A stretch of 64,000 bases of DNA from Methylobacterium soli (GTDB taxonomy: Bacteria > Pseudomonadota > Alphaproteobacteria > Rhizobiales > Beijerinckiaceae). Positions 49,134 to 58,205 of the stretch are shown here, piece after piece (within the stretch, counting starts at the first letter, position 1; the number at the start of each line of letters is the position of its first letter). The notes beneath the pieces were generated by a model. The model searched no databases. It was not told the origin of the DNA and worked only from the letters and a program-made list of their open reading frames with translations. The DNA lies in the NCBI RefSeq assembly GCF_008806385.1, contig NZ_VZZK01000002.1, positions 62,001 through 126,000 on the forward strand, written 5' to 3'. Position numbers and translations under genes: made by a program.

Positions 49134-50903
49134 ATGAGCACGAGGGGCATGGGCGCAGGACCTTCCATTTTGAAGGATGGCATCAAGGCGACGCGGCCTG
49201 TCTTCGTCACGGCCATCGTGTTCAGTTTCTTCATCAACTTGCTGATGTTCGTCAGCCCGCTCTACATGCTGCAGGTCTATGACCGCGTTCTGGGCAGCCG
49301 CAACGAGACGACGCTGGTCGGCATCACGGTGATCGCGGCCTTCGCGCTGGTGGTCTACGCGCTGCTCGAGATGCTGCGCTCCCGGTTGCTGGTGCGCGGC
49401 GGGATCCTGTTCGACGAGAAGATCGCCGGCCCGATCTTCGGCGCGGTCCATCGCGGCAACCTGCGCAACCCCGAGGGCGGCCATGCGGTGGCCTTGCGCG
49501 ACGTCGACGCGGTTCGGGAATTCCTCACCGGCAGCGGCCTGCTGGCCTTCTGCGACGCCCCCTGGACCCCGATCTTCCTGCTCGCCTGCTTCATCCTGCA
49601 TCCCTGGTTCGGCTGGATGGCGATCGCCGGCGGCCTGATGATCTTCGCCCTGACGATCCTCAACGAGGTCGTCACCAAGCGGGAACTCGCGGCGGCGAGC
49701 CAGGCTTCGAACGCGGCCGGCCAATATGCCCAGGCCACCTTTCGGAACGGCGAGGTGCTGCAGGCCATGGGCATGCTCGGCGCCCTGCGCACGCTCTGGG
49801 GCCGCCGCCACGCCGAGGTTCTGACCCTGCAGGCGCTGGCCAGCGACCGGGCGGGCCTCATCGTCGCCTCGACCAAGTTCGTGCGCATGTTCCTGCAGAC
49901 GCTGATCCTCGGCGTCGGCGCCTACCTGGCGATCCACCGCGAGATCTCGCCGGGCTCGATGATCGCCGCCTCCATCATCATCGGCCGCGCCCTGGCGCCG
50001 GTCGAGCTTCTGGTGGCGAACTGGAAGGGCTTCACCGCGGTGCGGTCGAGCTATGGACGCCTCGTCCGCCTGATCGAGATCGCGGGCCCCGAGCCCGAGC
50101 GCATGAACCTGCCGCGGCCGAAGGGCCAGATCGACGCCGAGAACCTCGTGGTGACGGCGCCGGGCAAGCAGCAGGCGATCCTGCGCGGCGTCAGCTTCCG
50201 GCTCACGCCGGGCACCATCGTGGGTGTGGTCGGCCCGAGCGCGGCCGGCAAGTCGAGCCTGGCGCGCGCCGTCACGGGCGTCTGGCCCATCGTCGGCGGA
50301 TCGCTCCGGATCGACGGGTCCGACCTCTCGCATTGGGATCCGCAGGTCCTCGGCCGCCATATCGGCTACCTGCCCCAGGACGTGGAGCTCTTCGCCGGAA
50401 CGGTCGCGCAGAACATCGCCCGCTTCGAGGAGATCGACGAGGAGGCGGTGATCTCGGTCGCCCAGAAGGCGGGCTGCCACGAGCTGATCCAGTCGCTCCC
50501 CGAGGGCTACAACACCCAGATCGGCAATGGCGGCCAGGCGCTCTCGGGCGGCCAGCGCCAGCGGATCGCGCTCGCCCGCGCCATGTACGGGAATCCGAGC
50601 TTCATCGTCCTCGACGAGCCAAATGCCAGCCTCGACGCGGCGGGTGAGGAAGCCCTGATGCAGGCCGTTCAGGAGCTGAAGCGCCTGGGCACCACGATCA
50701 TGATCGTGACCCACAAGGTGAACATCCTGACGGCGGTCGACACCGTCCTGGTGATGAACAGCGGCACCGTGCAGGCCTATGGCCCGCGGGAGGAGATCCT
50801 CGGCCGCGTGGCCGGTCCGCGGGTGGTGCCGAATCCCGCCGCGGCGGTCGCCGGCGCACCGGCGCCGCGCCTCGGCATGGAAGCGCAGCGGGCTGCAGGT
50901 TGA
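49134..50903 (+). CDS. type I secretion system permease/ATPase (PrtD/PrsD family)
   Basis: The 589-residue half-transporter has five or six helices (about 25-310) and an ATPase with Walker A VGPSAAGKSS, signature LSGGQRQRIALARAM and Walker B IVLDEPNASLD. It lacks the N-terminal C39 peptidase, so substrates should carry uncleaved C-terminal signals (RTX proteins, proteases, glycanases). In rhizobia the PrsDE homologues sit in the exopolysaccharide region and export polysaccharide lyases. The HlyD partner starts at once downstream. No substrate or TolC gene is visible. Confidence 0.95.
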   Translation: MSTRGMGAGPSILKDGIKATRPVFVTAIVFSFFINLLMFVSPLYMLQVYDRVLGSRNETTLVGITVIAAFALVVYALLEMLRSRLLVRGGILFDEKIAGPIFGAVHRGNLRNPEGGHAVALRDVDAVREFLTGSGLLAFCDAPWTPIFLLACFILHPWFGWMAIAGGLMIFALTILNEVVTKRELAAASQASNAAGQYAQATFRNGEVLQAMGMLGALRTLWGRRHAEVLTLQALASDRAGLIVASTKFVRMFLQTLILGVGAYLAIHREISPGSMIAASIIIGRALAPVELLVANWKGFTAVRSSYGRLVRLIEIAGPEPERMNLPRPKGQIDAENLVVTAPGKQQAILRGVSFRLTPGTIVGVVGPSAAGKSSLARAVTGVWPIVGGSLRIDGSDLSHWDPQVLGRHIGYLPQDVELFAGTVAQNIARFEEIDEEAVISVAQKAGCHELIQSLPEGYNTQIGNGGQALSGGQRQRIALARAMYGNPSFIVLDEPNASLDAAGEEALMQAVQELKRLGTTIMIVTHKVNILTAVDTVLVMNSGTVQAYGPREEILGRVAGPRVVPNPAAAVAGAPAPRLGMEAQRAAG

Positions 50904-50908
50904 AGGCC

Positions 50909-52333
50909 ATGAAGATCAAGCTCCCGGCCAAGATTTCCCTTCCTACGGTCGCGACCCTCAAGACCGCGATCGACCGGATCGGGGTGCCGAGCGACGAGGC
51001 CGCCAACGCCTCGCCCGCCGTCGCGGAGGCCCTGCGCCATCCGCGCCGGACCACGACCTGGAAGCACCACGCCATCGCGGGCTACGTGCTGATCTTCTCG
51101 ACCTTCGGGGTGATGGGCGCCTGGGCCGCCGTGGCGCGGCTCGACCGGGCCGTGGTCAGCCCCGGCACCATCACGGTGGAGAACAGCCGCAAGCTGGTGC
51201 AGCATTACGAGGGCGGCATGGTCCGCGAGATCCTCGTCAAGGAAGGACAGACCGTCGAGCAGGGCGAGGTGCTGCTGCGCCTCGATCCGGTCCAGTCGCG
51301 CGCGAGCGTCGACCTCTTCCGGGGCCAGCTCGACGCGACCCTCGTCCTCGAGGCGCGCCTGATGGCGGAGCGGGACGGCGCTTCCGCCCCGGAGCTGCCG
51401 CAGGAGATCGTCGCCCGCCGCGCCGAGCCCCTGGTCGCGCGGGTGATCAGCGACCAGACCAATCAGTTCAGGGAGCGGCAGGCCTCGCTCAAGGGCCAGA
51501 TCGAGCTCCTCGAGGCGCGCATCACCCAGCTCAAGACCGAGATCAAGGGTCTTGCCGTCGAGAAGACCTCCGTCGAGGAGCAGGTCGGCTTCATTAACCA
51601 GGAGCTGACCGGCCTGCGGTCGCTGCGGGAGAAGAACCTGATTCCGCTCTCGCGTCTCCTCGTGATGGAGCGCGAGCGCACCCGCCTCGAGGGCGTGATC
51701 GGACGCTCCACGGCCGATGCGGCCAAGGCCGAGAACGGCATCGGCGAGGCCGGCCTGCAGATCACCCAGATCAAGCAGAAATTCCAGGAGGACGTGGCGG
51801 GGCAGCTCCTCGAGGCGCGCCAGAAGGTCTCCGAGCTCCGCGAGAAATTCTCGGTGGCGCAGGACGTCCTGAAGCGGCTCGACGTCAAGGCGCCCCGCTC
51901 GGGCGTGGTCCAGAGCCTGAAGGTCTACACGGTCGGGCAGGTCATCCGCTCCGGCGAGGCCCTGATGGAGATCGTTCCGAACGACGACAAGCTCGTGGTG
52001 CACGTGCAGTTCTCGCCAAACGACCTCGAGACCGTCCATGCGGGCATGCCCGCCGAGATCAAGTTCCCGACCTTCCACTCGCGCCGGATCCCGGCCATCC
52101 TGGGGAACCTCTCGACCGTCTCGCGCGACCGCCTGATCGACGAGACGACCCGCCAGCCCTATTTCCTCGGCATCGTCGAGATCAGCAAGCTGGAGATTCC
52201 CGACCTGATGCGCGACCGCCTCGTGGCGGGCATGCCCGCCGAGGTGGTGATCACCACGGGCGAGCGCACCGCGCTCAGCTACATGGTCTCGCCCTTCTTC
52301 GAGGCTATGGGCCGCTCCTTCAACGAGCATTGA
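50909..52333 (+). CDS. type I secretion membrane fusion protein (HlyD/PrsE family)
   Basis: From ATG 50909 it has 474 residues: a short cytoplasmic N-terminus, one membrane helix (about 56-76), a lipoyl-like half (VSPGTITVENSRKLVQHYEG), a long coiled coil (about 140-330), the second lipoyl half (DVKAPRSGVVQSLKV) and a barrel domain ending SPFFEAMGRSFNEH. It bridges the ATPase to an outer-membrane TolC protein. TTG 50900 is an alternative start overlapping the ATPase stop; the ATG follows the stop by 5 bp, so the pair is translationally coupled. Confidence 0.94.
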   Translation: MKIKLPAKISLPTVATLKTAIDRIGVPSDEAANASPAVAEALRHPRRTTTWKHHAIAGYVLIFSTFGVMGAWAAVARLDRAVVSPGTITVENSRKLVQHYEGGMVREILVKEGQTVEQGEVLLRLDPVQSRASVDLFRGQLDATLVLEARLMAERDGASAPELPQEIVARRAEPLVARVISDQTNQFRERQASLKGQIELLEARITQLKTEIKGLAVEKTSVEEQVGFINQELTGLRSLREKNLIPLSRLLVMERERTRLEGVIGRSTADAAKAENGIGEAGLQITQIKQKFQEDVAGQLLEARQKVSELREKFSVAQDVLKRLDVKAPRSGVVQSLKVYTVGQVIRSGEALMEIVPNDDKLVVHVQFSPNDLETVHAGMPAEIKFPTFHSRRIPAILGNLSTVSRDRLIDETTRQPYFLGIVEISKLEIPDLMRDRLVAGMPAEVVITTGERTALSYMVSPFFEAMGRSFNEH

Positions 52334-52531
52334 GGCGCGCCGGCGGGTTCGTCGGGAGGCGCGCGCCGCGGGCGAGCGTGCCGGGCGTCGTCACCGCACC
52401 CGGGGGTCCGGCGCGCATCATCCTCAGATTCGCCGCTTTCCGCCGGCATTGGGCCGATGATCGGCGTCCTCCGGCGCGGATCTCATCCGCGCCGCGATGA
52501 TCGATCGCGCGACTGTGAGTGACCTCCGCCC

Positions 52532-53185
52532 GTGATCCGCTTCGAGAACGTGACCAAGATCTACCGGACGGACGGCCATCGCCGCACCATCCTGGAGCGG
52601 GTCTCGCTGACGCTGAAGCCCGGCATCAGCTACGGCATCCTGGGGATCAACGGCGCCGGCAAATCCACCACGATGCGCCTCATCGGCGGCACGGAAGAGC
52701 CGACGAGCGGGCGGATCAAGCGGGGCTTGCGCGTCTCCTGGCCGCTCGGGTTCGGCGGCGGCTTCCATCCGCAGATGACGGGCCGGGACAACGTCATCTT
52801 CGTCGCCCGCATCTACGGGGAGGACCCCCGCCGCGTCCTCGAATTCGTCGAGGATTTCGCCGAGCTCGGCAGCTATCTCGACGTGCCGATCCGGACCTAT
52901 TCCTCCGGCATGGGCGCCCGGCTCGCCTTCGGGATGAGCATGGCGATCCCCTTCGATTGCTACCTGATCGACGAGGTGACGGCGGTGGGCGATGCGCGCT
53001 TCGCCAAGCGCTGCACCGAGGTCTTCGCGGCGAGGCGCGAGCATGCCGACGTCATCATGGTCTCGCACGACATGGAGACGATCCGCGCCTGGTGCAGTCA
53101 GGGCATCGTCCTGTTGAACGGGCGCGCCATCATCTACGAGGATGTCAACGACGCGATCGAGGTCTACAGGCGCCTGAACGCCTGA
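52532..53185 (+). CDS. polysaccharide export ABC ATPase (KpsT-like)
   Basis: The 217-residue ATPase starts at GTG with MIRFENVTKIYRTDG and has Walker A GINGAGKSTTMRL, the signature YSSGMGARLAFGM and Walker B CYLIDEVTAVGD. The short length without a C-terminal carbohydrate-binding domain is KpsT-like (capsule) rather than Wzt-like (O-antigen). It should pair with the permease at 39702-40496. It starts 198 bp after the HlyD gene, so its own promoter is possible. Confidence 0.92.
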   Translation: MIRFENVTKIYRTDGHRRTILERVSLTLKPGISYGILGINGAGKSTTMRLIGGTEEPTSGRIKRGLRVSWPLGFGGGFHPQMTGRDNVIFVARIYGEDPRRVLEFVEDFAELGSYLDVPIRTYSSGMGARLAFGMSMAIPFDCYLIDEVTAVGDARFAKRCTEVFAARREHADVIMVSHDMETIRAWCSQGIVLLNGRAIIYEDVNDAIEVYRRLNA

Positions 53186-53289
53186 GCTTCGGCCCGCGGG
53201 CGTCTGAGCGTGGCCACGGTTTTGCCGCGCGGCGGTGCGACAGGACGGAACAGGGGCCTGCCCGGCAGGCATCGGAATCACCAGAAGCG

Positions 53290-54531
53290 ATGACCGTCGA
53301 GATCCGCAACCCGCAGGGACAGCCGCTCACCACCGCGGACCGGTCGGCCGCCGTCGCCGACTCGCTGCGCCAGATCGCGCGCCTCTCCCGCTTCGCCGAC
53401 CGCAAGAAGGGCATCCGCTCCTATCCGAGCCACGTGAAGAGCGACCCGTGGGTGCCGCTCCTCTTCGCCCTCTGCTTCGTGCTGCCGACGCTGGTCGGCG
53501 CGGTCTATTACGGCCTCATCGCCACCGACCGCTACGTCACCGAGGCGCGTTTCGCGCTCCGCCCGGCCATCGGCTCGGTCGAGAAGGCGAGCCCGGATTC
53601 GGTCGGCACCAACAGCGGCGTGCCCCACGCGATGGTCGCCCAGGACACCCTGATCACCTACAACTACATCCTCAGCCGGCCGATGATCGAGGCGATCGCG
53701 AGCGAGATGCCGCTGCGGGACATGTTCACCCGGCCCGAGATCGATTACCTGTCGCGGTTCGATCCCGAGAAGCCGATCGAGAAATTCCTGAAATACTGGC
53801 GCCATCGCGTCGATATCGAGATCGAGCAGGGGTCGGGCATCATGACCCTGACCGTGAACGCCTTCGATCCCGCCGAGTCCCTGGCGATCACGCAGGCGAT
53901 CCTGCGCGAGAGCGAGCGGATGGTGAACGCCCTCAGCACGACGGCCCGCAACGACGCCCTGGCCGAGAGCAACCGGGAATTGAAGCTCGCCGAGGAGCGC
54001 CTGACCAAGATCCGGGTTGCCACGCGCGACCTGCGCAATCGCGAGGGCGTGCTCGACGCCCAGAAGACGAACGAAGCCAATCTCAAGGTCATCAGCGAGC
54101 TTCGCTCCGCGCGCATCAACCTCTCGGTGCAGCTGACGCTCGGCCAGCGCGATCTCGGGCCGGAATCGCGCCGGATCCTCGACCTGAAGACCCAGATCAA
54201 GGATCTCGACGACAACATCGCCCGGATCGAGCGGCAGGCGGCGAGCCAGGACCCGGAGCAGAAGCGGCTCCTCTCCGATGCCCTCACGCGCTTCGAGGCC
54301 CTGGAGAACGAGCGCAAGGACGCCGAGAAATATTACGCCAAGGTTCTGGCCGCGAGCGAGCGCGCCCGCATCATCGCGGCACGCCAGATCGAGTTCTTCA
54401 GCCTCGTGGTCCAGCCGGTCCAGGCGCAATCGGCCCAGCAGCCCCGCGCGCTCCTGATGATCAGCCTGATCGCGGCCGGCGCCGCCGTGCTCTTCGCCGG
54501 CGCCCTCTTCGCCCGCAAGCAGATGTCCTGA
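53290..54531 (+). CDS. capsule polysaccharide export inner-membrane protein (KpsE-like)
   Basis: The 413-residue protein has a cytoplasmic N-terminus, a membrane helix at about 54-77, a long periplasmic coiled coil (about 200-370; ELKLAEERLTKIRVATRDLR), and a second helix at about 390-410 preceded by the proline-rich VVQPVQAQSAQQPRALL motif of PCP proteins. KpsE-type proteins link the ABC exporter to the outer-membrane polysaccharide channel and are needed for capsule export. It follows kpsT-like by 104 bp. No Kdo transferase or OPX gene follows. Confidence 0.92.
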   Translation: MTVEIRNPQGQPLTTADRSAAVADSLRQIARLSRFADRKKGIRSYPSHVKSDPWVPLLFALCFVLPTLVGAVYYGLIATDRYVTEARFALRPAIGSVEKASPDSVGTNSGVPHAMVAQDTLITYNYILSRPMIEAIASEMPLRDMFTRPEIDYLSRFDPEKPIEKFLKYWRHRVDIEIEQGSGIMTLTVNAFDPAESLAITQAILRESERMVNALSTTARNDALAESNRELKLAEERLTKIRVATRDLRNREGVLDAQKTNEANLKVISELRSARINLSVQLTLGQRDLGPESRRILDLKTQIKDLDDNIARIERQAASQDPEQKRLLSDALTRFEALENERKDAEKYYAKVLAASERARIIAARQIEFFSLVVQPVQAQSAQQPRALLMISLIAAGAAVLFAGALFARKQMS

Positions 54532-54562
54532 GGGCGGGCGCCGGGCGCCCGCCCCGGCCTCG

Positions 54563-55351
54563 TCAGCGCCCGGTCGGGTCGAGGATCTGCTTCGGTCCTG
54601 GGCCCGGCTGCGTTCCGGCACCGGGTTGGGTCCCGATACCCGCCTGCGTGCCGGCGCCCGGCGGCGTGCCGGGCACGCGGCCCTGGTCGGCCGGGAACAG
54701 GGTGTGCCCGCTCTCGGTGTCGAGGCCCGTGGTGGTCGAGGCGGCCGCCCCGATGGCGGTCGATCCGATCTCCTCGGTGGCCGGACGGGCGGTGCCGCCG
54801 GTCCAGCCTTGCGAGCGCCAGTTCTCCGCACGCTCGTCGAGGTCGATCGAGCCGTGCTGGTCGAGGATCGCCAGGACGCGGTCGGACCGGGCCTCGTCGG
54901 CCCGGACCGTCACCAGGGTGCCGCCGCGGCGCACACCCTCCGCGTAGGTCTCGGCCTCGTGCTCGCTGAGGCCGGCCCCCGTCAGCCCGCCCAGGAGCCC
55001 GCCGGTGGCCGCGCCGACGCCGGCGCCCGTGACCGTGGCGACGAGCCAGCCCGCCGCCACGACCGGCCCGACGCCCGGGATCGCCAGGAGGCCGAGGCCG
55101 GCGAGGAGGCCCGCGCCGCCCCCGAGCACGGTCCCGAGGGTCGCGCCCGTGCCGGCACCGTCCGCCGCGTCGCTCTCCTCGCCCGGATCGCGCCGGGGCG
55201 CGCCGGGCAGGCGCGCGGCGTGGCGCTCGCCCTCGTTGCTGGCCACGATGCTGATGTCGCCGTGCGGGATGCCCTCGGCTTCGAGCTTGTCGACGGCGCG
55301 GGCGGCATCGTCGTAATCGTCGAACAGGGCCGTGATGGCTCGTGTCGCCAT
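54563..55351 (-). CDS. general stress protein-like, YflT/17M domain with glycine-zipper core
   Basis: The 262-residue protein MATRAITALFDDYDDAARAV... starts with the YflT-type fold (residues about 1-50: IEGIPHGDISIVAS-like EGIPHGDISIVASNE). A glycine-zipper stretch (about 75-135, LGTVLGGGAGLLAGLGLLAI) could insert in membranes. A second YflT-like half (EHEAETYAEGVRRGGTLV) and a Pro/Gly/Thr tail with repeated GTQPGAGTQ follow. Function is unknown; the family is stress-induced. GGAGA eight bases before ATG 55351 favours it over ATG 55366. Confidence 0.8.
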   Translation of the reverse strand: MATRAITALFDDYDDAARAVDKLEAEGIPHGDISIVASNEGERHAARLPGAPRRDPGEESDAADGAGTGATLGTVLGGGAGLLAGLGLLAIPGVGPVVAAGWLVATVTGAGVGAATGGLLGGLTGAGLSEHEAETYAEGVRRGGTLVTVRADEARSDRVLAILDQHGSIDLDERAENWRSQGWTGGTARPATEEIGSTAIGAAASTTTGLDTESGHTLFPADQGRVPGTPPGAGTQAGIGTQPGAGTQPGPGPKQILDPTGR

Positions 55352-55384
55352 GGTGCGTGTCTCCAATCGTTCGGGTTCCAGGGG

Positions 55385-55726
55385 CTATTGCGCGGCGACG
55401 TTGCCCTTGTAGTCCATGCCGATGCTGACCGGCTTGCCCGCATGGGTGGCCATGCCGCGCCAGATGCCTTGATCGTCCTTCTTGAGATCCTTGACCTCGC
55501 CGAAGCCCATCTTGGCGAAGCGCTTCTTCACCTGGCCTTCGGTGAAGCTGTTGGCACCGGATTCGAGCGTCTGGCCGACGCTGCCATGCGGCGTGCCGTC
55601 CGAATGGGGATCGGCCTTGACGTTCGTCTCGGTCTTGGTCCCGGGGGCGGCAGGGCTGGTCTGGGCAGCCGCGATCCCGGTCCCCGCGAGGGTCAGGGCG
55701 GCGGCGAGTGCCAGGGACGTGCGCAT
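55385..55726 (-). CDS. secreted PepSY-like small protein (113 aa)
   Basis: A signal peptide ends in IAAAQ near residue 22. The mature part has a Pro/Thr linker, then EGQVKKRFAKMGFGEVKDL and GMATHAGKPVSIGMDYKGN, which look like the helix-strand-strand of PepSY-like domains that regulate periplasmic proteins. It is probably periplasmic. It lies 33 bp upstream of the stress protein on the same strand, so the two may form an operon. Confidence 0.75.
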   Translation of the reverse strand: MRTSLALAAALTLAGTGIAAAQTSPAAPGTKTETNVKADPHSDGTPHGSVGQTLESGANSFTEGQVKKRFAKMGFGEVKDLKKDDQGIWRGMATHAGKPVSIGMDYKGNVAAQ

Positions 55727-55819
55727 GGAGATGCCTCGGAGCGGTTGCGGGTCGTGTTCCCTTCAAGCAACCGGGCCGGATGCGGGTTCCAGCTTGAGCG
55801 GAGCCCGGACGGCCCCGCG

Positions 55820-55834
55820 TTAACGCGGCGCTAA
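55820..55834 (+). promoter_or_regulatory. CtrA-like box upstream of flhA
   Basis: TTAA-N7-CTAA (55820-55834, followed by CC) matches seven of eight consensus bases of the CtrA site with the exact spacing. It ends 57 bp before the flhA ATG. In Caulobacter, class II flagellar genes including flhA-type export genes are CtrA-controlled. Confidence 0.55.
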
Positions 55835-55841
55835 CCCTATG

Positions 55842-55860
55842 CCCGGCAAATCTTGCCGGG
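55842..55860 (+). other. 8-pair hairpin in the flhA leader
   Basis: CCCGGCAA, loop ATC, TTGCCGGG lies 31 bp before the flhA start and directly after the CtrA-like box. It could affect translation or mark an end of the upstream region. Confidence 0.4.
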
Positions 55861-55891
55861 TCCGCGTCTGCGCGGGCGGGATGCGAGGCCC

Positions 55892-58033
55892 ATGAGCGAT
55901 ACGGCGACGGCGCCGGCCACGACGACGTCCGGGCTTGCGAGCTTCGGGGGTTTGTCGCTGCCCACGCGCGGCAACCTCGAGGCGCTGACCAAGCGCACCG
56001 ACCTGTTCTTCGCCACCGCGGTGATGGGCATCCTGACGGTGCTCATCTTCCCGCTGCCCGCGATCCTGCTCGACCTGCTGCTCGCGGTCTCGATCATCCT
56101 GTCCGTCCTGATCATGATGACGGGCCTGTTCATCGACAATCCGCTCGAGTTCACGGTCTTCCCGACGCTCCTGCTGATCGCCACCATGCTGCGGCTGGCG
56201 CTGAACCTCGCCTCGACGCGCCTCATCCTCGGCCACGGGCACGAGGGCACGGCGGCGGCGGGCCACGTCATCGAGGCCTTCGGCAACTTCGTGATGGGGG
56301 GCAATTTCGTCATCGGGATCATCGTCTTCGCGATCCTGATCATCGTGAACTTCGTGGTCATCACGAAGGGCTCGGGGCGCATCGCCGAGGTCGCGGCCCG
56401 CTTCACCCTCGACGCGATGCCGGGCAAGCAGATGGCGATCGACGCCGATCTCTCGGCCGGCCTCATCGACGAGAAGGCCGCCAAGGCCCGGCGCGCGGCG
56501 CTCGAGGAGGAATCCTCCTTCTTCGGCGCCATGGACGGCGCCTCGAAATTCGTGCGCGGCGACGCGATCGCGGCCCTCCTGATCACCTTCATCAACGTGA
56601 TCGGCGGCATCATCATCGGGGTCGCGCAGCAGGGCATGCCCTTCCTCGGCGCCGCCAAGAGCTACACGCTCCTGACCATCGGCGACGGCCTCGCCTCGCA
56701 GGTGCCGGCCCTGATCGTCTCGACGGCGGCCGGCATCCTGGTCTCGAAGGCCGGCGTGAAGGGCTCGGCCGACAAGGCGCTCGGCAAGCAGCTCGCCAAT
56801 TACCCGAAGGCGCTGGGCATGTCGGCGGGCGTCATGGTGCTGATCGCGCTCCTGCCGGGCATGCCGATGCTGCCCTTCCTGGCGCTCGGGGGCGCCTCGG
56901 GCTACGCCGCGTGGCGCATCGCCAAGACCGCCCGGGAGGCGCCGCCGGTGGATGCGGACGGCGCGCCGATCGATGCCGCGGCCGCGAGCGCGGCCAAGGA
57001 GGAGACGGTCACCGACCTCCTCAAGCTCGACGACCTCAAGCTCGAGATGGGCTACGCGCTCCTCGCCCTCGTCAACGGCGAGGCGGGCGACCGGCTCACC
57101 GACCAGATCAAGGCCCTGCGCCGCCAGCTCGCGGCCGAGCTCGGCTTCGTGATGCCCTCGGTGCGCATCCTCGACAACGTCCAGCTCGATGCCAACGCCT
57201 ACGTGGTGCGGGTGAAGGAGATCGAGGCCGGCACCGGCCAGATCTTCCCGGGCCAGTTCATGGCGATGGACCCGATGGGCGGCCAGGTGCAGCTGCCCGG
57301 CCAGCACATGCTGGAGCCGACCTTCGGGCTGCCCGCGACCTGGATCGACGCCTCCCTGCGCGATCAGGCCCAGATCAAGGGCTACACGGTGGTGGATGCC
57401 GCGACCGTGGTGTCGACGCACCTGACCGAGATCATCAAGGCGCATGTCTCCGAGCTCCTGAACCATGTGGAGGTCCAGAAGCTCCTGAAGGAGCTCTCGA
57501 AGGAACACGCGGAGCTGCTCAAGGAGGTGGCCCCGAGCCAGATCTCGACCACCGGCATCCAGCGCGTGCTGCAATTCCTCCTGGCCGAGCGGGTCTCGAT
57601 CCGCGACCTCGGCTCGATCGTGGAGGGCATCGCCGAGGTGGCGGGCGGCGTGAAGAACCCGCGCGACATCGTCGAGCATGTCCGCGCCCGGCTCGGCCGC
57701 CAGATCTGCGCCCAGTACCAGGGTCCGGACGGGATGCTGCCGATCATCACCCTGTCGCCCGCCTGGGAGCAGGCCTTCCTGGAATCGATCGTGGGCGAGC
57801 GCGAGGAGCGCTACCTCGCGATGCAGCCCTCGAAGCTGTCGGAATTCGTCAACACGGTGCGGGACCGGTTCGAGACCGCCGCCCGCATGGGCGAGATGCC
57901 GGTCCTCGTCACCTCGGTGCAGGCGCGGCCCTTCGTGCGCTCGATCATCGAGCGCTTCCGCCGCGAGACCCCGGTGATGAGCCAGGCCGAGATCCACCCG
58001 CGGGCCCGGCTGCGGACCGTCGGGTCGGTCTGA
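55892..58033 (+). CDS. flhA: flagellar biosynthesis protein FlhA
   Basis: From ATG 55892 the protein has 713 residues, normal for FlhA. Seven to eight helices fill about 40-330, with the FHIPEP-type block seen as FTVFPTLLLIATMLRLALN and the GNFVIGIIVFAILI helix; the cytoplasmic part (about 345-713) has MGYALLALVNGEAGDRLTDQ. FlhA is the export gate of the flagellar type III apparatus and docks substrates on its C-terminal domain. It stands alone on the plus strand, with a CtrA-like box upstream. Confidence 0.96.
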   Translation: MSDTATAPATTTSGLASFGGLSLPTRGNLEALTKRTDLFFATAVMGILTVLIFPLPAILLDLLLAVSIILSVLIMMTGLFIDNPLEFTVFPTLLLIATMLRLALNLASTRLILGHGHEGTAAAGHVIEAFGNFVMGGNFVIGIIVFAILIIVNFVVITKGSGRIAEVAARFTLDAMPGKQMAIDADLSAGLIDEKAAKARRAALEEESSFFGAMDGASKFVRGDAIAALLITFINVIGGIIIGVAQQGMPFLGAAKSYTLLTIGDGLASQVPALIVSTAAGILVSKAGVKGSADKALGKQLANYPKALGMSAGVMVLIALLPGMPMLPFLALGGASGYAAWRIAKTAREAPPVDADGAPIDAAAASAAKEETVTDLLKLDDLKLEMGYALLALVNGEAGDRLTDQIKALRRQLAAELGFVMPSVRILDNVQLDANAYVVRVKEIEAGTGQIFPGQFMAMDPMGGQVQLPGQHMLEPTFGLPATWIDASLRDQAQIKGYTVVDAATVVSTHLTEIIKAHVSELLNHVEVQKLLKELSKEHAELLKEVAPSQISTTGIQRVLQFLLAERVSIRDLGSIVEGIAEVAGGVKNPRDIVEHVRARLGRQICAQYQGPDGMLPIITLSPAWEQAFLESIVGEREERYLAMQPSKLSEFVNTVRDRFETAARMGEMPVLVTSVQARPFVRSIIERFRRETPVMSQAEIHPRARLRTVGSV

Positions 58034-58205
58034 GGCGGGAGCGCCCCGGGAGGGCTTCGGGCCGACCGCTCGAACGGCCCCGGAGAACGCGTCGGGACGC
58101 TGGCGAAGGGCGGAAGAGTGGGTCCGGTCTCAAGGGCTCGACCGCGCGACGGCGGCAGGCCAACGGTGCCGCGCCGCAGAAAGGGTTCCTCGCGCTGGCC
58201 CGCGC

